A DNA stretch of 63,264 bases from Planctomycetota bacterium (GCA_016872795.1 VGYZ01000010.1:1-63264), one strand, 5' to 3'; counted from the first letter of the stretch, positions 45,121-54,539 are shown. Notes: generated by a model not told the origin, from the sequence alone. Numbers and translations: made by a program.

Positions 45121-46131
45121 ATGAGCTTCCAGACCGGCGGCAGCTTCGGCGGTTCGCACAAGGACCTCTTCTCACAGGCCCAGATCCAGCACCTGATGCG
45201 GGTCGAGTTCGATCGTGCGCAGCGCTACCGCTACCCGCTGGTGCTGCTCGTGATCGGGGTCGACCGCCTCGGCCAGCTGCAGGACCTCTACGGCGCGAAT
45301 GTCAAGGACGAGATCCAGCGCGGAGTCGCCGGGGTGCTGCGCACCTCGACGCGCGCCTCGGACTCGCTCGGCTACCTCGTCGACGACAAGATCGTCGTGC
45401 TCGTGCCCCACACGCCGTCCTCGGGCGCCGAGGTGGTCGCGCGCCGCGTGCTCGAGGCCGTGCGCAACCTGCGCTTCGACTGCGATGGCCGCACGACCCG
45501 CGTGACCGTCTCGATCGGCGGGGCCCACAACAACCGCAAGGGTCAGCTCGTGTTCGGGACGCTGCTCGAGGTCGCAGAAGCCGGTCTGCGCGTGGCGCGC
45601 GAAGGCGGCGGCAACCGCTATGTGCACAGCGACCTGTACGAGTTCTTCGAGCGCAAGCGGGCGCAGGATGCCGCGCGCGTTCCGCCTCCCCTGCCCTCGT
45701 CGGCGGGGGGCGATGTCGCACTCGGCGCCTTGGGCGATCGCATTCGCGAGCTCTTCGGGCTCGGTCCCGGCGACGACGATCTGCTTGCCCGAATCCAGCG
45801 CGAGGTGGTGGCGAGCGCCCTGCGCGAGGTGCAAGAGCAGGTCCGTCGCACGCTCCCGAGCGAGACCCGCGGGCAGGCCGAGCGCATCGAGCTGCTCGAG
45901 CGTCGCATCGCCACGCTCTCCGAGTCGCTCGGCATGACCGAGGCCGAGCTGCGGCGCGTGCTCGCGCAGCGCTCGACCGACACCGGCGTGGCCTCGGCGT
46001 ACAAGAATGTGCAGGGCCTGTCGGCGTCCGCCGTGCAGGCCGAGCTCAAGAAGGTCTTGATGTCGAAGATCTTCGAGGCCAATGTGGAGCTGCAGCGCCA
46101 GTTCGGCGCGCAGCCCGAGAATCCGAGCTAG
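45121..46131 (+). CDS. GGDEF-like protein lacking the catalytic motif
   Basis: 336 residues. Residues about 18-165 align along the GGDEF fold (RVEFDRAQRYRYPLVLLVIG, DRLGQLQDLYGANVKDEIQ, RVTVSIGGA, GNRYV at the end). The active loop that should read GGDEF is YLVDD (region LGYLVDDKIVVLVP), so diguanylate cyclase activity is not expected. It could bind nucleotide or serve as a scaffold. The C-terminal 130 residues are helical with coiled-coil-like heptads (QAERIELLERRIATLSESLG). The ATG at 45121 is chosen by domain start; a longer open frame upstream overlaps the HDOD gene. Confidence 0.8.
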   Translation: MSFQTGGSFGGSHKDLFSQAQIQHLMRVEFDRAQRYRYPLVLLVIGVDRLGQLQDLYGANVKDEIQRGVAGVLRTSTRASDSLGYLVDDKIVVLVPHTPSSGAEVVARRVLEAVRNLRFDCDGRTTRVTVSIGGAHNNRKGQLVFGTLLEVAEAGLRVAREGGGNRYVHSDLYEFFERKRAQDAARVPPPLPSSAGGDVALGALGDRIRELFGLGPGDDDLLARIQREVVASALREVQEQVRRTLPSETRGQAERIELLERRIATLSESLGMTEAELRRVLAQRSTDTGVASAYKNVQGLSASAVQAELKKVLMSKIFEANVELQRQFGAQPENPS

Positions 46132-46181
46132 GCGCGGCTCCCGCGTCCGACATCCCTCCACTCGCAGGTCCTCCTCACGCC

Positions 46182-47225
46182 ATGTCCTCCATCCAGCCTC
46201 CTTCCAAGCCCCAAGGCGTCCTGTACCTTGGCATCGACCTCGGCACGTCGCGCACTTCGGTTTCGGCCTCCAACGGCGTGCGCGAGACCGTCGCGTCGTA
46301 TGTCGGGTATCCCAAGGACATCGTGGCGCGCAAGCTGCTGCAGAAGGATGTGCTGTTCGGCGACGAGGCGCTCGAGAAGCGCCTGAGTCTCGACTTCTAC
46401 CGACCGCTCGGCCACGGCGTGATCAAGTCCGGCGAGGGCGGCGACAAGAACCTGCAGGCGGCGGCCGACCTGATCGGCGAGATCATCCGCCGTGCGCGCC
46501 CGCGCGCCGACGAGCTGGTGTACGCCGTGATCGGTGCTCCGGCACAGGCCCAGATTCACAGCAAGAAGGCGATCCTCGACGCGGCGCGCCAGCATGTGCA
46601 CAGCGCGATGATCTGCTCGGAGCCGTTTTCGGTGGCCTACGGCCTCGACATGCTCGACGACGCGCTGGTGATCGACATCGGCGCGGGCACGACCGACTTC
46701 TGCCGCATGCGCGGCACGATGCCCGAGGACGCGGACCAAGTGACCAACACCTTCGCCGGCGACCATGTCGACGAGGAACTCGCGAAGCTCGTGCGCGCCA
46801 AGTACCCCGATGTGCAGTTCACGACCCAGATGATCAAGCAGATCAAGGAGAAGTACTCGGGCGTGGCGGAGCAGATGTTGCCCGTGGTCGTGCAACTGCC
46901 TGTCAAGGGCAAGCCGACCTCGTTCGACATCACGAACGAGATCCGCACGGCGTGTCGCTCGATCGTCCCGCCGATGCTCGATGCGCTCACGGAGCTCATC
47001 GGCAACTTCGACCCCGAGTTTCAGGACCGCCTGAAGAACCGGGTGCTGCTCGGCGGTGGGGGCAGCATGATCAAGGGCCTCGACCTCGAGCTCGAACGGC
47101 AGATGCACGAGAGACTCGGCGGCGGCAAGGTGCTGCGCGTCGAGGAACCGATCTACGGCGGTGCGAACGGCGCCCTGAAGATCGCCCACGACATGCCCGC
47201 GGAGTTCTGGGAGAAGCTGCGCTAG
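46182..47225 (+). CDS. MamK-like actin-family ATPase
   Basis: 347 residues, the size of MamK. Actin fold motifs are phosphate-1 GIDLGTSRTSV (17-27), the MamK-like block VGYPKDIVARKLLQKDVLFGDEA (41-63), the catalytic-glutamate region CSEPFSVAYG (Glu147), phosphate-2 DIGAGTTD (165-172) and adenosine loop LGGGGSMIKGL. MamK forms filaments that position magnetosomes; close homologues also occur outside magnetosome islands. No mam gene is nearby here, so it more likely organises another structure. A 50-bp gap separates it from the GGDEF-like gene. Assignment to the MamK-like branch rather than MreB or ParM is strong. Confidence 0.9.
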   Translation: MSSIQPPSKPQGVLYLGIDLGTSRTSVSASNGVRETVASYVGYPKDIVARKLLQKDVLFGDEALEKRLSLDFYRPLGHGVIKSGEGGDKNLQAAADLIGEIIRRARPRADELVYAVIGAPAQAQIHSKKAILDAARQHVHSAMICSEPFSVAYGLDMLDDALVIDIGAGTTDFCRMRGTMPEDADQVTNTFAGDHVDEELAKLVRAKYPDVQFTTQMIKQIKEKYSGVAEQMLPVVVQLPVKGKPTSFDITNEIRTACRSIVPPMLDALTELIGNFDPEFQDRLKNRVLLGGGGSMIKGLDLELERQMHERLGGGKVLRVEEPIYGGANGALKIAHDMPAEFWEKLR

Positions 47226-47306
47226 CTCGGCCCCTGCCGACCCTGCTCGCAACGGAGCGCGCCTCGGGGGACGAATCTCCACAGCGCGCGCTAGGCTTGG
47301 TGGACG

Positions 47307-48491
47307 ATGGTCGTTCGCGAGCTGCTCGTGCTCTTGGCACTCTCCTTGCCGCTCGCCGCGCAGGCGAAGGACAGGGAGCGCTGTCCGTACTGCAAGGAGG
47401 ATCCCTCGCTGATGGCCGGGGCGGGCGTGCTCTCCCATGCGCCAGGCGTCATCGCCGACAAGGGGGGAGAGGAGCTGATCGCGAAGCTGCCCGTGTCGCG
47501 CTGGCGGTTCGTCGAGACGGCGCACTTGCGCTTCGCGAGCGCGCTCGGCGACTCGGCCATCGACCAGCGCGATCGCGAGCGCGTCGAAGCGGAGCTCGCG
47601 CGACTGCGGGCTGCCTTGCCCGATGTCCCGAGCAAGCCGCGCAAGCTCGACCCTTGGCTGCGCGTGCACCTGCAGGCGATGAAGGGCGAGGAGTTCTACG
47701 CGCGGTTTCAAGCGCTCCTGCAGGTCAAGGACGCGGACTTCTCCGCCGAGCGACGCCTCGACGCGCCCTACATGGGTGCTGGCCGCTTCCTCGGCGAGAA
47801 GGACAAGTTCGAGGTCGTGCTGCATGTCTCGCGCGAGAACCACCGCCGCTTCACGGAGTCGTTCAGCGGTGTCGCCGTCAACGACTCGTTTCGCTGGCAT
47901 TTCCCCGGTCTGCACAAGCTGCTCGTGTCGGTGCCGGTGGAGGACGCGGACCTCAAGGACGATCGCGGGCTGTGGCCGCACATCGCGCACAATCTCTCGC
48001 ACGCGTTCCTGTGCGCCTACAAGCACTTCTCCTACGACCCGCCGGTGTGGCTCGACGAAGGGCTGGCGCAGGCATTGGAGAAGGAGTTCGACCCGCAGTC
48101 GCGCACCACCGAGGGTGAGGAAGGGTCGCTGCGCGACACCAAGGCTCCGGCGGATTTCGTGGCGGCCGCGACGAAGCTCGTGGCGAGCGGCAAGGCGCCG
48201 CGTCTGGCGCAGCTCATGGCGGCCAAGGACTACTCCGAGCTTGGGACCGATGGCTCCGTGACCGCGTGGTCGATCACGCGCTTTCTCATGGACGCGCACG
48301 GCGAGCGCTACGCGCGCTTCCTCGGCGGCATCAAGGGTCAGCTCGACGCGCAGGGCATGCCGAGCGGCGAGGACCTGCCCGGGCTGCAGCGCAAGCTCTT
48401 GCGCGAGCTGTGGGACTGGAGTCCGCTCGATGTCGACGAGGCGTGGCGAGTGTGGGTCAAGGCGGGCGGTCACGCGTCCGGCAAGCAGTGA
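47307..48491 (+). CDS. Exported peptidase-like protein with altered zinc motif
   Basis: 394 residues with a signal peptide (cut near LPLAAQA) and an early CPYCK. The segment HNLSHAFLCAYKHF, followed by PPVWLDEGLAQALE, matches the gluzincin pattern HExxH plus WLxEGxA of peptidase-MA-like proteins. However, the catalytic Glu of HExxH is Asn (HNLSH). Zinc binding by the two His and the later Glu may persist while proteolysis should not. The remaining domains are unassigned. It lies 81 bp after the actin gene and 13 bp before a carrier gene, all on the same strand. Confidence 0.72.
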   Translation: MVVRELLVLLALSLPLAAQAKDRERCPYCKEDPSLMAGAGVLSHAPGVIADKGGEELIAKLPVSRWRFVETAHLRFASALGDSAIDQRDRERVEAELARLRAALPDVPSKPRKLDPWLRVHLQAMKGEEFYARFQALLQVKDADFSAERRLDAPYMGAGRFLGEKDKFEVVLHVSRENHRRFTESFSGVAVNDSFRWHFPGLHKLLVSVPVEDADLKDDRGLWPHIAHNLSHAFLCAYKHFSYDPPVWLDEGLAQALEKEFDPQSRTTEGEEGSLRDTKAPADFVAAATKLVASGKAPRLAQLMAAKDYSELGTDGSVTAWSITRFLMDAHGERYARFLGGIKGQLDAQGMPSGEDLPGLQRKLLRELWDWSPLDVDEAWRVWVKAGGHASGKQ

Positions 48492-48504
48492 GCGTCCGCT
48501 CCCG

Positions 48505-49866
48505 ATGAAGCTGCGCTTTCCGGAGACGCTCGTGCTCACCGTCGCGCTGGTCGTGTTGGCGCAGGTCGTGACGTACATGCTGCCCGCGGGCGAGTTCGAA
48601 CGGGTCGTGGTCGACGGGCGTGCACGCGTGGTCCCGGGGACCTTCCATGAAGTGCAGGTCGCGGCCCTGCCGTGGCATGCAGCGCTGACGCGCATTCCCA
48701 AGGGGCTCGAGAAGGCCGCGGAGGTGATCTTCTTCGTGCTGCTGTGCGGCGGCGTGATCGGCGTGCTGCGCGCGAGCGGCGCCGTCGATGCGTTGCTCGC
48801 CCGCGTGCTCGCGCGCCTTGGGGGACGACCGGTCCTGCTCGTCGGCGGCATGACGGCGGTGCTGTCGCTGGGCGCTGCGACGATCGGCATGGCCGAGGAG
48901 TACGTGCCGTTCGTGCCGATCCTCGCGGCCGCGTGCGCGGCGCTGGGCTTCGACGCGATCGTCGCCGTCGGGATCGTCTATGTCGCGGCGGGCATCGGCT
49001 ACGCAGCCGCGCCGCACAATCCATTCACGGTGCTGATAGCGCAGCGCATCGCCGGGCTCGAGCCCAACTCCGCGGCTGGATTCCGCTGGATCCTGTGGGG
49101 GCTCGCGCTCGTCGTCGGCGTTGCCTACCTCGTGCGCTACGCGCTGCGCGTGCGCGGCGATCACTCGCAGAGCTTCATGGCCGGCGTCGAACCGTGGCAG
49201 CCACCCGCGGGCGATGCGCCGACGCTGCGCGCGGGACAGTTCGCGCTGCTTGGCGCCTTCGGCGCGGGCATCGTGCTGTTCGTCTGGGGCTGTGCGGCGC
49301 ACGAGTGGGGACTGGGCGAGCTCGCGGCGGTGTTCCTCGCGCTCGCGCTGCTCGCTGTCCCTCTCGGCTCTCTCACTCCCAACCGTGCCGCGCGTGAGTT
49401 CAGCGCCGGCGCGGCGGAAATGACGAATACGGCACTACTGATCGGTTTCGCGAAGACCATCCAAGTGCTGCTCGAGGAGGGCAAGGTGATCGACGCGGTC
49501 GTGCAGGGCCTCGCGACGCCGCTCGAGGGGCTCTCCCCTGACTGCGCAGCGGTCGGGATGCTCGGCGTCCAGAGCGTCACCAATCTGTTCATTCCCTCCG
49601 GCTCGGCTCAGGCTTCGGTGACGATGCCGTTGATGGCGCCGCTCGGTGATCTCGTCGGCGTCTCGCGGCAGGTCGCGGTGCTCGCGTTCCAGTGCGGCGA
49701 CGGGCTCACGAACATGCTGATTCCGACCAACGCCGTGCTGATGGGGGTCCTCGCTCTCGGTCGCGTGCCCTACATCGCGTGGTTGCGCTTCATCCTGCCG
49801 CTCGCGGCGATCCTGTTCGCGCTGTTTGCGCTCGCGCTGGTGGTCGCCAACCGAGTGGGAGTGTGA
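48505..49866 (+). CDS. DcuC/YfcC-family membrane carrier
   Basis: 453 residues with about 11-12 hydrophobic helices. The start LVLTVALVVLAQVVTYMLPAGEFER and the conserved VIFFVLLCGGVIGVLRASGA, GMAEEYVPFVPIL and FIPSGSAQASVTMPLMAPL segments identify the YfcC branch of the C4-dicarboxylate/basic amino acid antiporter superfamily. The substrate is undetermined; arginine/ornithine and C4-dicarboxylates are the precedents. The ATG at 48505, 13 bp after the previous stop, begins just before helix 1. Its stop overlaps the GTG of the next gene. Confidence 0.88.
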   Translation: MKLRFPETLVLTVALVVLAQVVTYMLPAGEFERVVVDGRARVVPGTFHEVQVAALPWHAALTRIPKGLEKAAEVIFFVLLCGGVIGVLRASGAVDALLARVLARLGGRPVLLVGGMTAVLSLGAATIGMAEEYVPFVPILAAACAALGFDAIVAVGIVYVAAGIGYAAAPHNPFTVLIAQRIAGLEPNSAAGFRWILWGLALVVGVAYLVRYALRVRGDHSQSFMAGVEPWQPPAGDAPTLRAGQFALLGAFGAGIVLFVWGCAAHEWGLGELAAVFLALALLAVPLGSLTPNRAAREFSAGAAEMTNTALLIGFAKTIQVLLEEGKVIDAVVQGLATPLEGLSPDCAAVGMLGVQSVTNLFIPSGSAQASVTMPLMAPLGDLVGVSRQVAVLAFQCGDGLTNMLIPTNAVLMGVLALGRVPYIAWLRFILPLAAILFALFALALVVANRVGV

Positions 49867-50255
49867 GCGTGGCGGGACCTCCTTCGATGCTCGTCTTCTT
49901 CCGTCGCGCGCTGCGCAAGCGCTGCCCGCAGTGCGGAGCAGGCGCGCTGTTCCGTGCGTTCGCGCGTTTGCACGAAACGTGCGGGAGCTGCGGGCTGCGC
50001 TACCGGCGCGAGAGTGGCGCGCAGACCGGCGCGATGTACTTCTGCGCGGCCGTGACGGAGATTTTCGCCGCGGCACTCGCGCTCGGCCTGTACTTCCTGA
50101 CGGACTGGAGCCAGTCCGTCGCGCTGTGCGTGGGGACCGCGCTCGTGCTCGGCTTCAGCTACCTGTTCTTGCCGGTGTCCATGGCTTGGTGGACGGCGGT
50201 CGAGTATGCGACCGACGCCAGCAACGGCGAACCGTGGGTCAAGCCGCGGCCGTAG
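49863..50255 (+). CDS. DUF983-type zinc-ribbon membrane protein
   Basis: 130 residues from a GTG that overlaps the carrier stop (GTGA); an ATG at 49887 is the alternative. The N-terminus has two CxxC pairs (KRCPQCGAGALF and ETCGSCGLRY) forming a zinc ribbon, followed by two transmembrane helices (about 55-75 and 80-105). This is the DUF983 plan, whose function is unknown though related genes often lie near cytochrome oxidase assembly. It overlaps the end of the convergent MATE-like gene by 17 nt. Confidence 0.8.
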   Translation: MSVAGPPSMLVFFRRALRKRCPQCGAGALFRAFARLHETCGSCGLRYRRESGAQTGAMYFCAAVTEIFAAALALGLYFLTDWSQSVALCVGTALVLGFSYLFLPVSMAWWTAVEYATDASNGEPWVKPRP

Positions 50256-51570
50256 CGGGTTGGACCTGCAGGTGGCGCGCGCGCCACGCGAGCCACAGGG
50301 TCTGCGCGAGGTTGCCGAGGGTCATCATCGCCGACGCTGCTGGCAGTCCTTGGAAATGCGAGAACCTCACGCACAGCGCGAGCCCGAGCGTGGTCACGCC
50401 GAGGGAGAGCGCGACCGATTCGGTGACGGCGCGCGTGTGGTGCGCGCGCACGAGCAGGCCGCCGTAAAAGCTCTGCATCACGCTCAGGGCCGGCAGCGCG
50501 AGCGCGAAGGTCATCGCCGAAGCACCCAAGGTCGCGAGCTGTGGATCGAGGTCGTTCCAGCTCTCGAACCAGAGCGTGGCGAGCGGCGAGAACGTGACCA
50601 GCGCGAGCAAGGCGGACGCGAGGGCGGCGAGCTTCCAGCTGAAGCCGCGCAGCGCCGCCACGGCCGTGTTTCCGACCGCGAGCGCCACGACCACCTCGTT
50701 GAACGCGAGCCCGAGGGCGCGGAAGAGGAACACCGCGCCATGGTAGGCGGGCCAAGTGGCGAGCGACTCGAGCGGCGAGGGCATGCGCGACATCGCGGCC
50801 GAGCCGATGGGCTGTCCGATCAGGGTCACCAGCGGCGTGAGCGCGAGCGGCAGGTAGAAGCGCGCGAAGGCGGGCCACGAGAGCGCCGCTTGAGCGGGCG
50901 CGTGCCACAGGCGATCGCGCAGCACGGGCTGCACGCGCAGGCCGATGAAGAGTGCCTCGCTCAACACGCCCACGGACACGGCGCAGGCACCGACCACGAT
51001 GCCCGGCCAGTCTCCGACGAGCACTCCGAGCGCGAGCGCGGTCAAGTTGGCGAGGATGCGCACCGCGGTGCCGAGCGTGATCGCGCGCGAGTGGCCGAAG
51101 CGGATCAGCACACCCTGCTGGAAGCGGCGGTAGGCGATCGACCATGTCCACGGCAGCATCAGCTGGAAGCCGAGCCGCCCCGGCGCGATCACTTCTTCCG
51201 GGGCGCCGATCACCGAGCGCGCAAGGACATCGAACAGCGGCGTGAAGGCGACGAGGGCGTGCAGGGCCGAGAGTGCCGCTCCGGCGCGCAGCATGAAGCT
51301 CCGCACGCGTTCGTAGCTCTGCCGGTCGTGGCACAGGGCCGTCGACGCGGACAGCAGCATGATGATCGGGGCCTCGATCGTCAGCGCGATGGGGAACACG
51401 AGCGAGCCCCACGCCGCCAGGTTGCGCTCCGCGTCCGGCAGCCGCGCGACGACCGCGGAGAAGAGCGGCAATTCCGCCCCCATGAGCAGCCAACTCGCGG
51501 CGAGCGGCCACCACAGGCGCAGGATGGAGCGGGTCGAGACGGGTTCGGCAGGGACGGTTCGGTCGGACAC
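50239..51570 (-). CDS. MATE/MOP-superfamily-like multi-helix transporter
   Basis: About 443 residues, some 12 hydrophobic helices in two similar halves. [37 protein letters not shown] at the N-terminus resembles MATE proteins, as does [21 protein letters not shown] in the second half, but the classical MATE motifs are weak. The substrate is unknown. The GTG at 51570 is preferred since the longer frame from 51639 adds a polar tail of no family character, but the start is uncertain. It is divergent from the ferredoxin gene across about 98 bp. Confidence 0.7.
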   Translation of the reverse strand: MSDRTVPAEPVSTRSILRLWWPLAASWLLMGAELPLFSAVVARLPDAERNLAAWGSLVFPIALTIEAPIIMLLSASTALCHDRQSYERVRSFMLRAGAALSALHALVAFTPLFDVLARSVIGAPEEVIAPGRLGFQLMLPWTWSIAYRRFQQGVLIRFGHSRAITLGTAVRILANLTALALGVLVGDWPGIVVGACAVSVGVLSEALFIGLRVQPVLRDRLWHAPAQAALSWPAFARFYLPLALTPLVTLIGQPIGSAAMSRMPSPLESLATWPAYHGAVFLFRALGLAFNEVVVALAVGNTAVAALRGFSWKLAALASALLALVTFSPLATLWFESWNDLDPQLATLGASAMTFALALPALSVMQSFYGGLLVRAHHTRAVTESVALSLGVTTLGLALCVRFSHFQGLPAASAMMTLGNLAQTLWLAWRARHLQVQPATAAA

Positions 51571-51668
51571 GGCGGGCCTTGGGCCAGAAGAGATTTTGGC
51601 ACAGCGGAGGTCTTTACCCGCTCGGTCGGATGTGGACAATCCGCGGCCCGAAAGGACTTCACACCTCC

Positions 51669-52001
51669 ATGACCTATGTCGTTGCCGAACCCTGCGTCAA
51701 GTGCAAGTACACCGATTGCGTCGACGTCTGCCCCGTCGACTGCTTCTACGAGGGCGAGAACTTCCTCGTCATCAACCCTGACGAGTGCATCGACTGCGGT
51801 GCCTGTGTGCCCGAGTGCCCGACCGAGGCGATCTTCAGCGAAGACGATCTCCCCGAGAAGTGGGCGGAGTACAAGGAGCTCAACGAGACGCTCGCCTCGA
51901 AGTGGCCCGCGATCGGCTCCAAGAAGGATCCGCTGCCCGAGGCGGAGGAATTCAAGAATGTCGAGAGCAAGCGCGAGCTGCTCTCGGAGAAGCCTGCCTA
52001 G
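51669..52001 (+). CDS. fdxA: 7Fe ferredoxin (FdxA type)
   Basis: 110 residues. The cysteine pattern is exactly that of FdxA/Azotobacter ferredoxin I: Cys9, Cys12, Cys17, Cys21, Cys25 and then Cys40, Cys43, Cys46, Cys50. By analogy Cys9, Cys17 and Cys50 bind a [3Fe-4S] cluster and Cys21, Cys40, Cys43 and Cys46 a [4Fe-4S] cluster. It is a low-potential cytoplasmic electron carrier. The ATG at 51669 begins the conserved MTYVVAEPC start. The protein stands alone between a divergent transporter gene and a secreted protease gene. Confidence 0.95.
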   Translation: MTYVVAEPCVKCKYTDCVDVCPVDCFYEGENFLVINPDECIDCGACVPECPTEAIFSEDDLPEKWAEYKELNETLASKWPAIGSKKDPLPEAEEFKNVESKRELLSEKPA

Positions 52002-52220
52002 GTCTGGCAGTTTCTCCCGCGCGCCTTGCGTGCTTCCCGCGGCCGGAGCGCGGCTCCGATCGGGGCCGCGCGCCGCCCGCGGACTTTTTCTTGCTCAACC
52101 CGGAACTCGCGCTCGCTGGCCACCGTCCCGTCTGGCGAATCTCGGCCACTAGCCCTAGCCTTGAAGGCTTGGGGGTCTGGCCCGCAGCCACTGCCCCGCA
52201 GCCCGCACGAGAACTTCCGC

Positions 52221-54539
52221 ATGAAGCACGCCTTGATCCTGTGCGCCTCGCTCCTCCTGCCCGCGCTCGCGCGCGCCGAGGATCCCCTGCCTTCGATCCG
52301 CGTTGCGCTGCCGTTCGACAGCGGCGCGCAGGCCAACCCGCTCGGCGCGCCGGCCGTGGTGCTCTCCTTTCCGGTGATCGTCGAGGGTGCCGCGTGGATG
52401 CGCCTTGAGTTCGCAACGGTCGAGCTCGCGGGCAGTGTCTTCGACGGTACTGGGGCGGTGCTGCGCATCACATCGCTGTACGACGCGGCCGTGCAAGAGC
52501 TCAACGCCGTGCACCTCGAGCAGTGGCGCAACACCTCGGCCTACTTCAACGGGGACGAGGTGCTCGTCGAGGTGCTGGCGCAGCCGGGCAGCGGGCACAG
52601 CCGCGTGGTGCTCGAGGCCGTCACCGTCGATCTCTCGGGCCTGCCAGAGTCGATCTGCGGCCCGACCGACGACCGCGTGCTTTCGAGCGACAACCGCGCG
52701 GGGCGGCTCGTTCCGGTCGGTTGCACGGGCTGGGTGATCAACGACTGCAACGCTTGCATGCTCACGGCCGGGCACTGCACGGGATCGAGCCTGCAAGTGC
52801 TGCAGTTCAATGTGCCGCTCTCGACGAGCAGCGGCACGATCCAGAATCCGCCGCCGCAGGACCAGTACGCGATCGACACGGCGAACGTGCAGACCAACGG
52901 CGGTCAGGGGGTGGGCAATGACTGGGGCTACTTCGGGGTGTTCCCCAACTCCAACACGGGGTTGACGCCGTTTCAGGCCTACGGAGTGCGTTTTTCGCTC
53001 GTGATCCCGCCGCCGCTCAACACCGCGGACCCCATCCGCGTCACGGGCTACGGGACGCGCAGCAGTCCTGCGACCTGGAATCAGGTGCAGGAGACGCATG
53101 TCGGAGGCTGGGTGACGAACTCGGGCAACACGCTGCAGTACACGCCGGACACGACGGGCGGCAACAGTGGCTCGCCGGTGATCCACGAGCCCACGGGCAA
53201 CGCCATCGGCATTCATACCCACGGCGGCTGTACCTCGACCGGCGGAGCGAACGCCGGCACCAACGCGAACCATCCGGGCCTGCAGGCTGCGCTCGCCGCA
53301 CCCGTCGGAGTGTGCGCGGCGGGCTTCACGGTGGTCGGTGGCATTCCGACCGGCATGAGCATCGGGATGTCGCTGCCGATCCAGATTCAGGTCAGCGCCG
53401 GCACTGTCGCCGGTTCTCCGACGCTCCACTATCGCTACCAAGGCGGGGCCTTCGTCGCGCTTGCGATGACGGCCGGATCCGGTGCGCTGTACTCCGCCAG
53501 TCTGCCGGCGCCGCAGTGCGGGGACACGCCGCAGTTCTACATCAGCGCGCAGAGCGCGAGCTGCGGGCTGGTGACCAATCCGGTCGGCGCGCCGGCCGTG
53601 TTCCACTCGCTGTCGCTCTCCGGCGGTGTGGCTGTCGACGTGTTCGCCGACAACTTCCAGACCGACAAGGGCTGGACCACGGCGATCTTCGGCGCCAGCT
53701 CGGGACAGTGGCAGCGCGGCGTGCCGGTCAACGATCCGAACTGGGCCTACGATCCCTCGGGCGACGGCGACGGTTCGGGAGCGTGCTACCTGACGCAGAA
53801 CGCTATCGGCAACACGGATGTCGACGGCGGCTCGGTGGAGCTCACCTCGCCGGCGCTCGATCTCTCGGGAGGCAGCTGCGCGATCCGCTACCTGTACTAC
53901 CTGAACTTGACGGTCGAGGACGGAGTGGACTCGCTGAGAGTCGAGGCGAGCTCGAACGGCACGGCTGGACCGTGGCTGACGATCGCTGCGCACACGACAA
54001 GCAGCACGACATGGCGCGCGGTGGAGATCACGTCGGCGCAGCTCGCGACGGCGGGAGTGTTGGCGAACTCGGATGTGCGTGTGCGCTTCACCGCGACGGA
54101 TGCGGGCTCGCCCTCGATCGTGGAGGCGGGTGTCGATGCCTTCCGGGTCGTGCGCACGGCCTGTGCGCTCGTGCAGCGCTACTGTCAGAGCGGCGCCGCG
54201 GGCTCGGTGATCAGCGCGACCGGTTCCACGAGCATCGCCGCCAACGACCTCGTGCTCCATGCGAGCAATATCCCGCCGCAGAAGTCGGGCCTGTTCTTCT
54301 GTTCGGTCGCGCGCCAGTCGACGCCGCTCGGCAGCGGCACGCGCTGCGTCGGCAATCCCGCACGGCGCCTTCCGCTCGTGAACTCTGGGGCAGGTACGAC
54401 GCTCGATTACGCGCTGGACCTTCCGACCGAAGTGATCGCTCCGGTCACGGCCGGCGAGCTGTGGAACTTCCAGTGTTGGTTCCGCGACGGGGCGCAGTCC
54501 GACCTCTCCGACGCGTTGCAGGTGATCTTCGTTCCCTGA
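52221..54539 (+). CDS. Secreted trypsin-like serine protease with C-terminal accessory domains
   Basis: 772 residues with a signal peptide (cut near LPALARA). The chymotrypsin fold spans about 140-355: LTAGHC (His near 183), NDWGYFG (Asp near 234) and TGGNSGSPV (Ser near 317), so the triad is complete. Residues about 470-650 form a beta-sandwich ADNFQTDKGWTT-type domain (calcium-like GDGDGSGACY loop). The last 110 residues (QRYCQSGAAGSVISATGSTS, ANDLVLHASNIPPQKSGLFF, then a Cys-containing tail to QVIFVP) are a domain recurring in exported planctomycete proteins as I recall them. 219 bp precede it, with no promoter I can identify. Confidence 0.88.
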   Translation: MKHALILCASLLLPALARAEDPLPSIRVALPFDSGAQANPLGAPAVVLSFPVIVEGAAWMRLEFATVELAGSVFDGTGAVLRITSLYDAAVQELNAVHLEQWRNTSAYFNGDEVLVEVLAQPGSGHSRVVLEAVTVDLSGLPESICGPTDDRVLSSDNRAGRLVPVGCTGWVINDCNACMLTAGHCTGSSLQVLQFNVPLSTSSGTIQNPPPQDQYAIDTANVQTNGGQGVGNDWGYFGVFPNSNTGLTPFQAYGVRFSLVIPPPLNTADPIRVTGYGTRSSPATWNQVQETHVGGWVTNSGNTLQYTPDTTGGNSGSPVIHEPTGNAIGIHTHGGCTSTGGANAGTNANHPGLQAALAAPVGVCAAGFTVVGGIPTGMSIGMSLPIQIQVSAGTVAGSPTLHYRYQGGAFVALAMTAGSGALYSASLPAPQCGDTPQFYISAQSASCGLVTNPVGAPAVFHSLSLSGGVAVDVFADNFQTDKGWTTAIFGASSGQWQRGVPVNDPNWAYDPSGDGDGSGACYLTQNAIGNTDVDGGSVELTSPALDLSGGSCAIRYLYYLNLTVEDGVDSLRVEASSNGTAGPWLTIAAHTTSSTTWRAVEITSAQLATAGVLANSDVRVRFTATDAGSPSIVEAGVDAFRVVRTACALVQRYCQSGAAGSVISATGSTSIAANDLVLHASNIPPQKSGLFFCSVARQSTPLGSGTRCVGNPARRLPLVNSGAGTTLDYALDLPTEVIAPVTAGELWNFQCWFRDGAQSDLSDALQVIFVP

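Noticed and set aside
44100..47225. Magnetosome gene island
   Set aside because: Only the MamK-like gene is present; no mamA, mamB, mamE, mamM, mamQ or other island genes are in the window.
47306..48491. Active zinc metallopeptidase
   Set aside because: The catalytic glutamate of HExxH is replaced by asparagine, so it is described as peptidase-like only.
46128..48890. A 920-codon minus-strand open frame opposite the actin and peptidase-like genes
   Set aside because: The opposite strand carries three convincing genes there; this frame has no motif and its composition is that of a mirror frame. The same holds for long open frames opposite glnS (59768-62347) and the protease (52155-54716).
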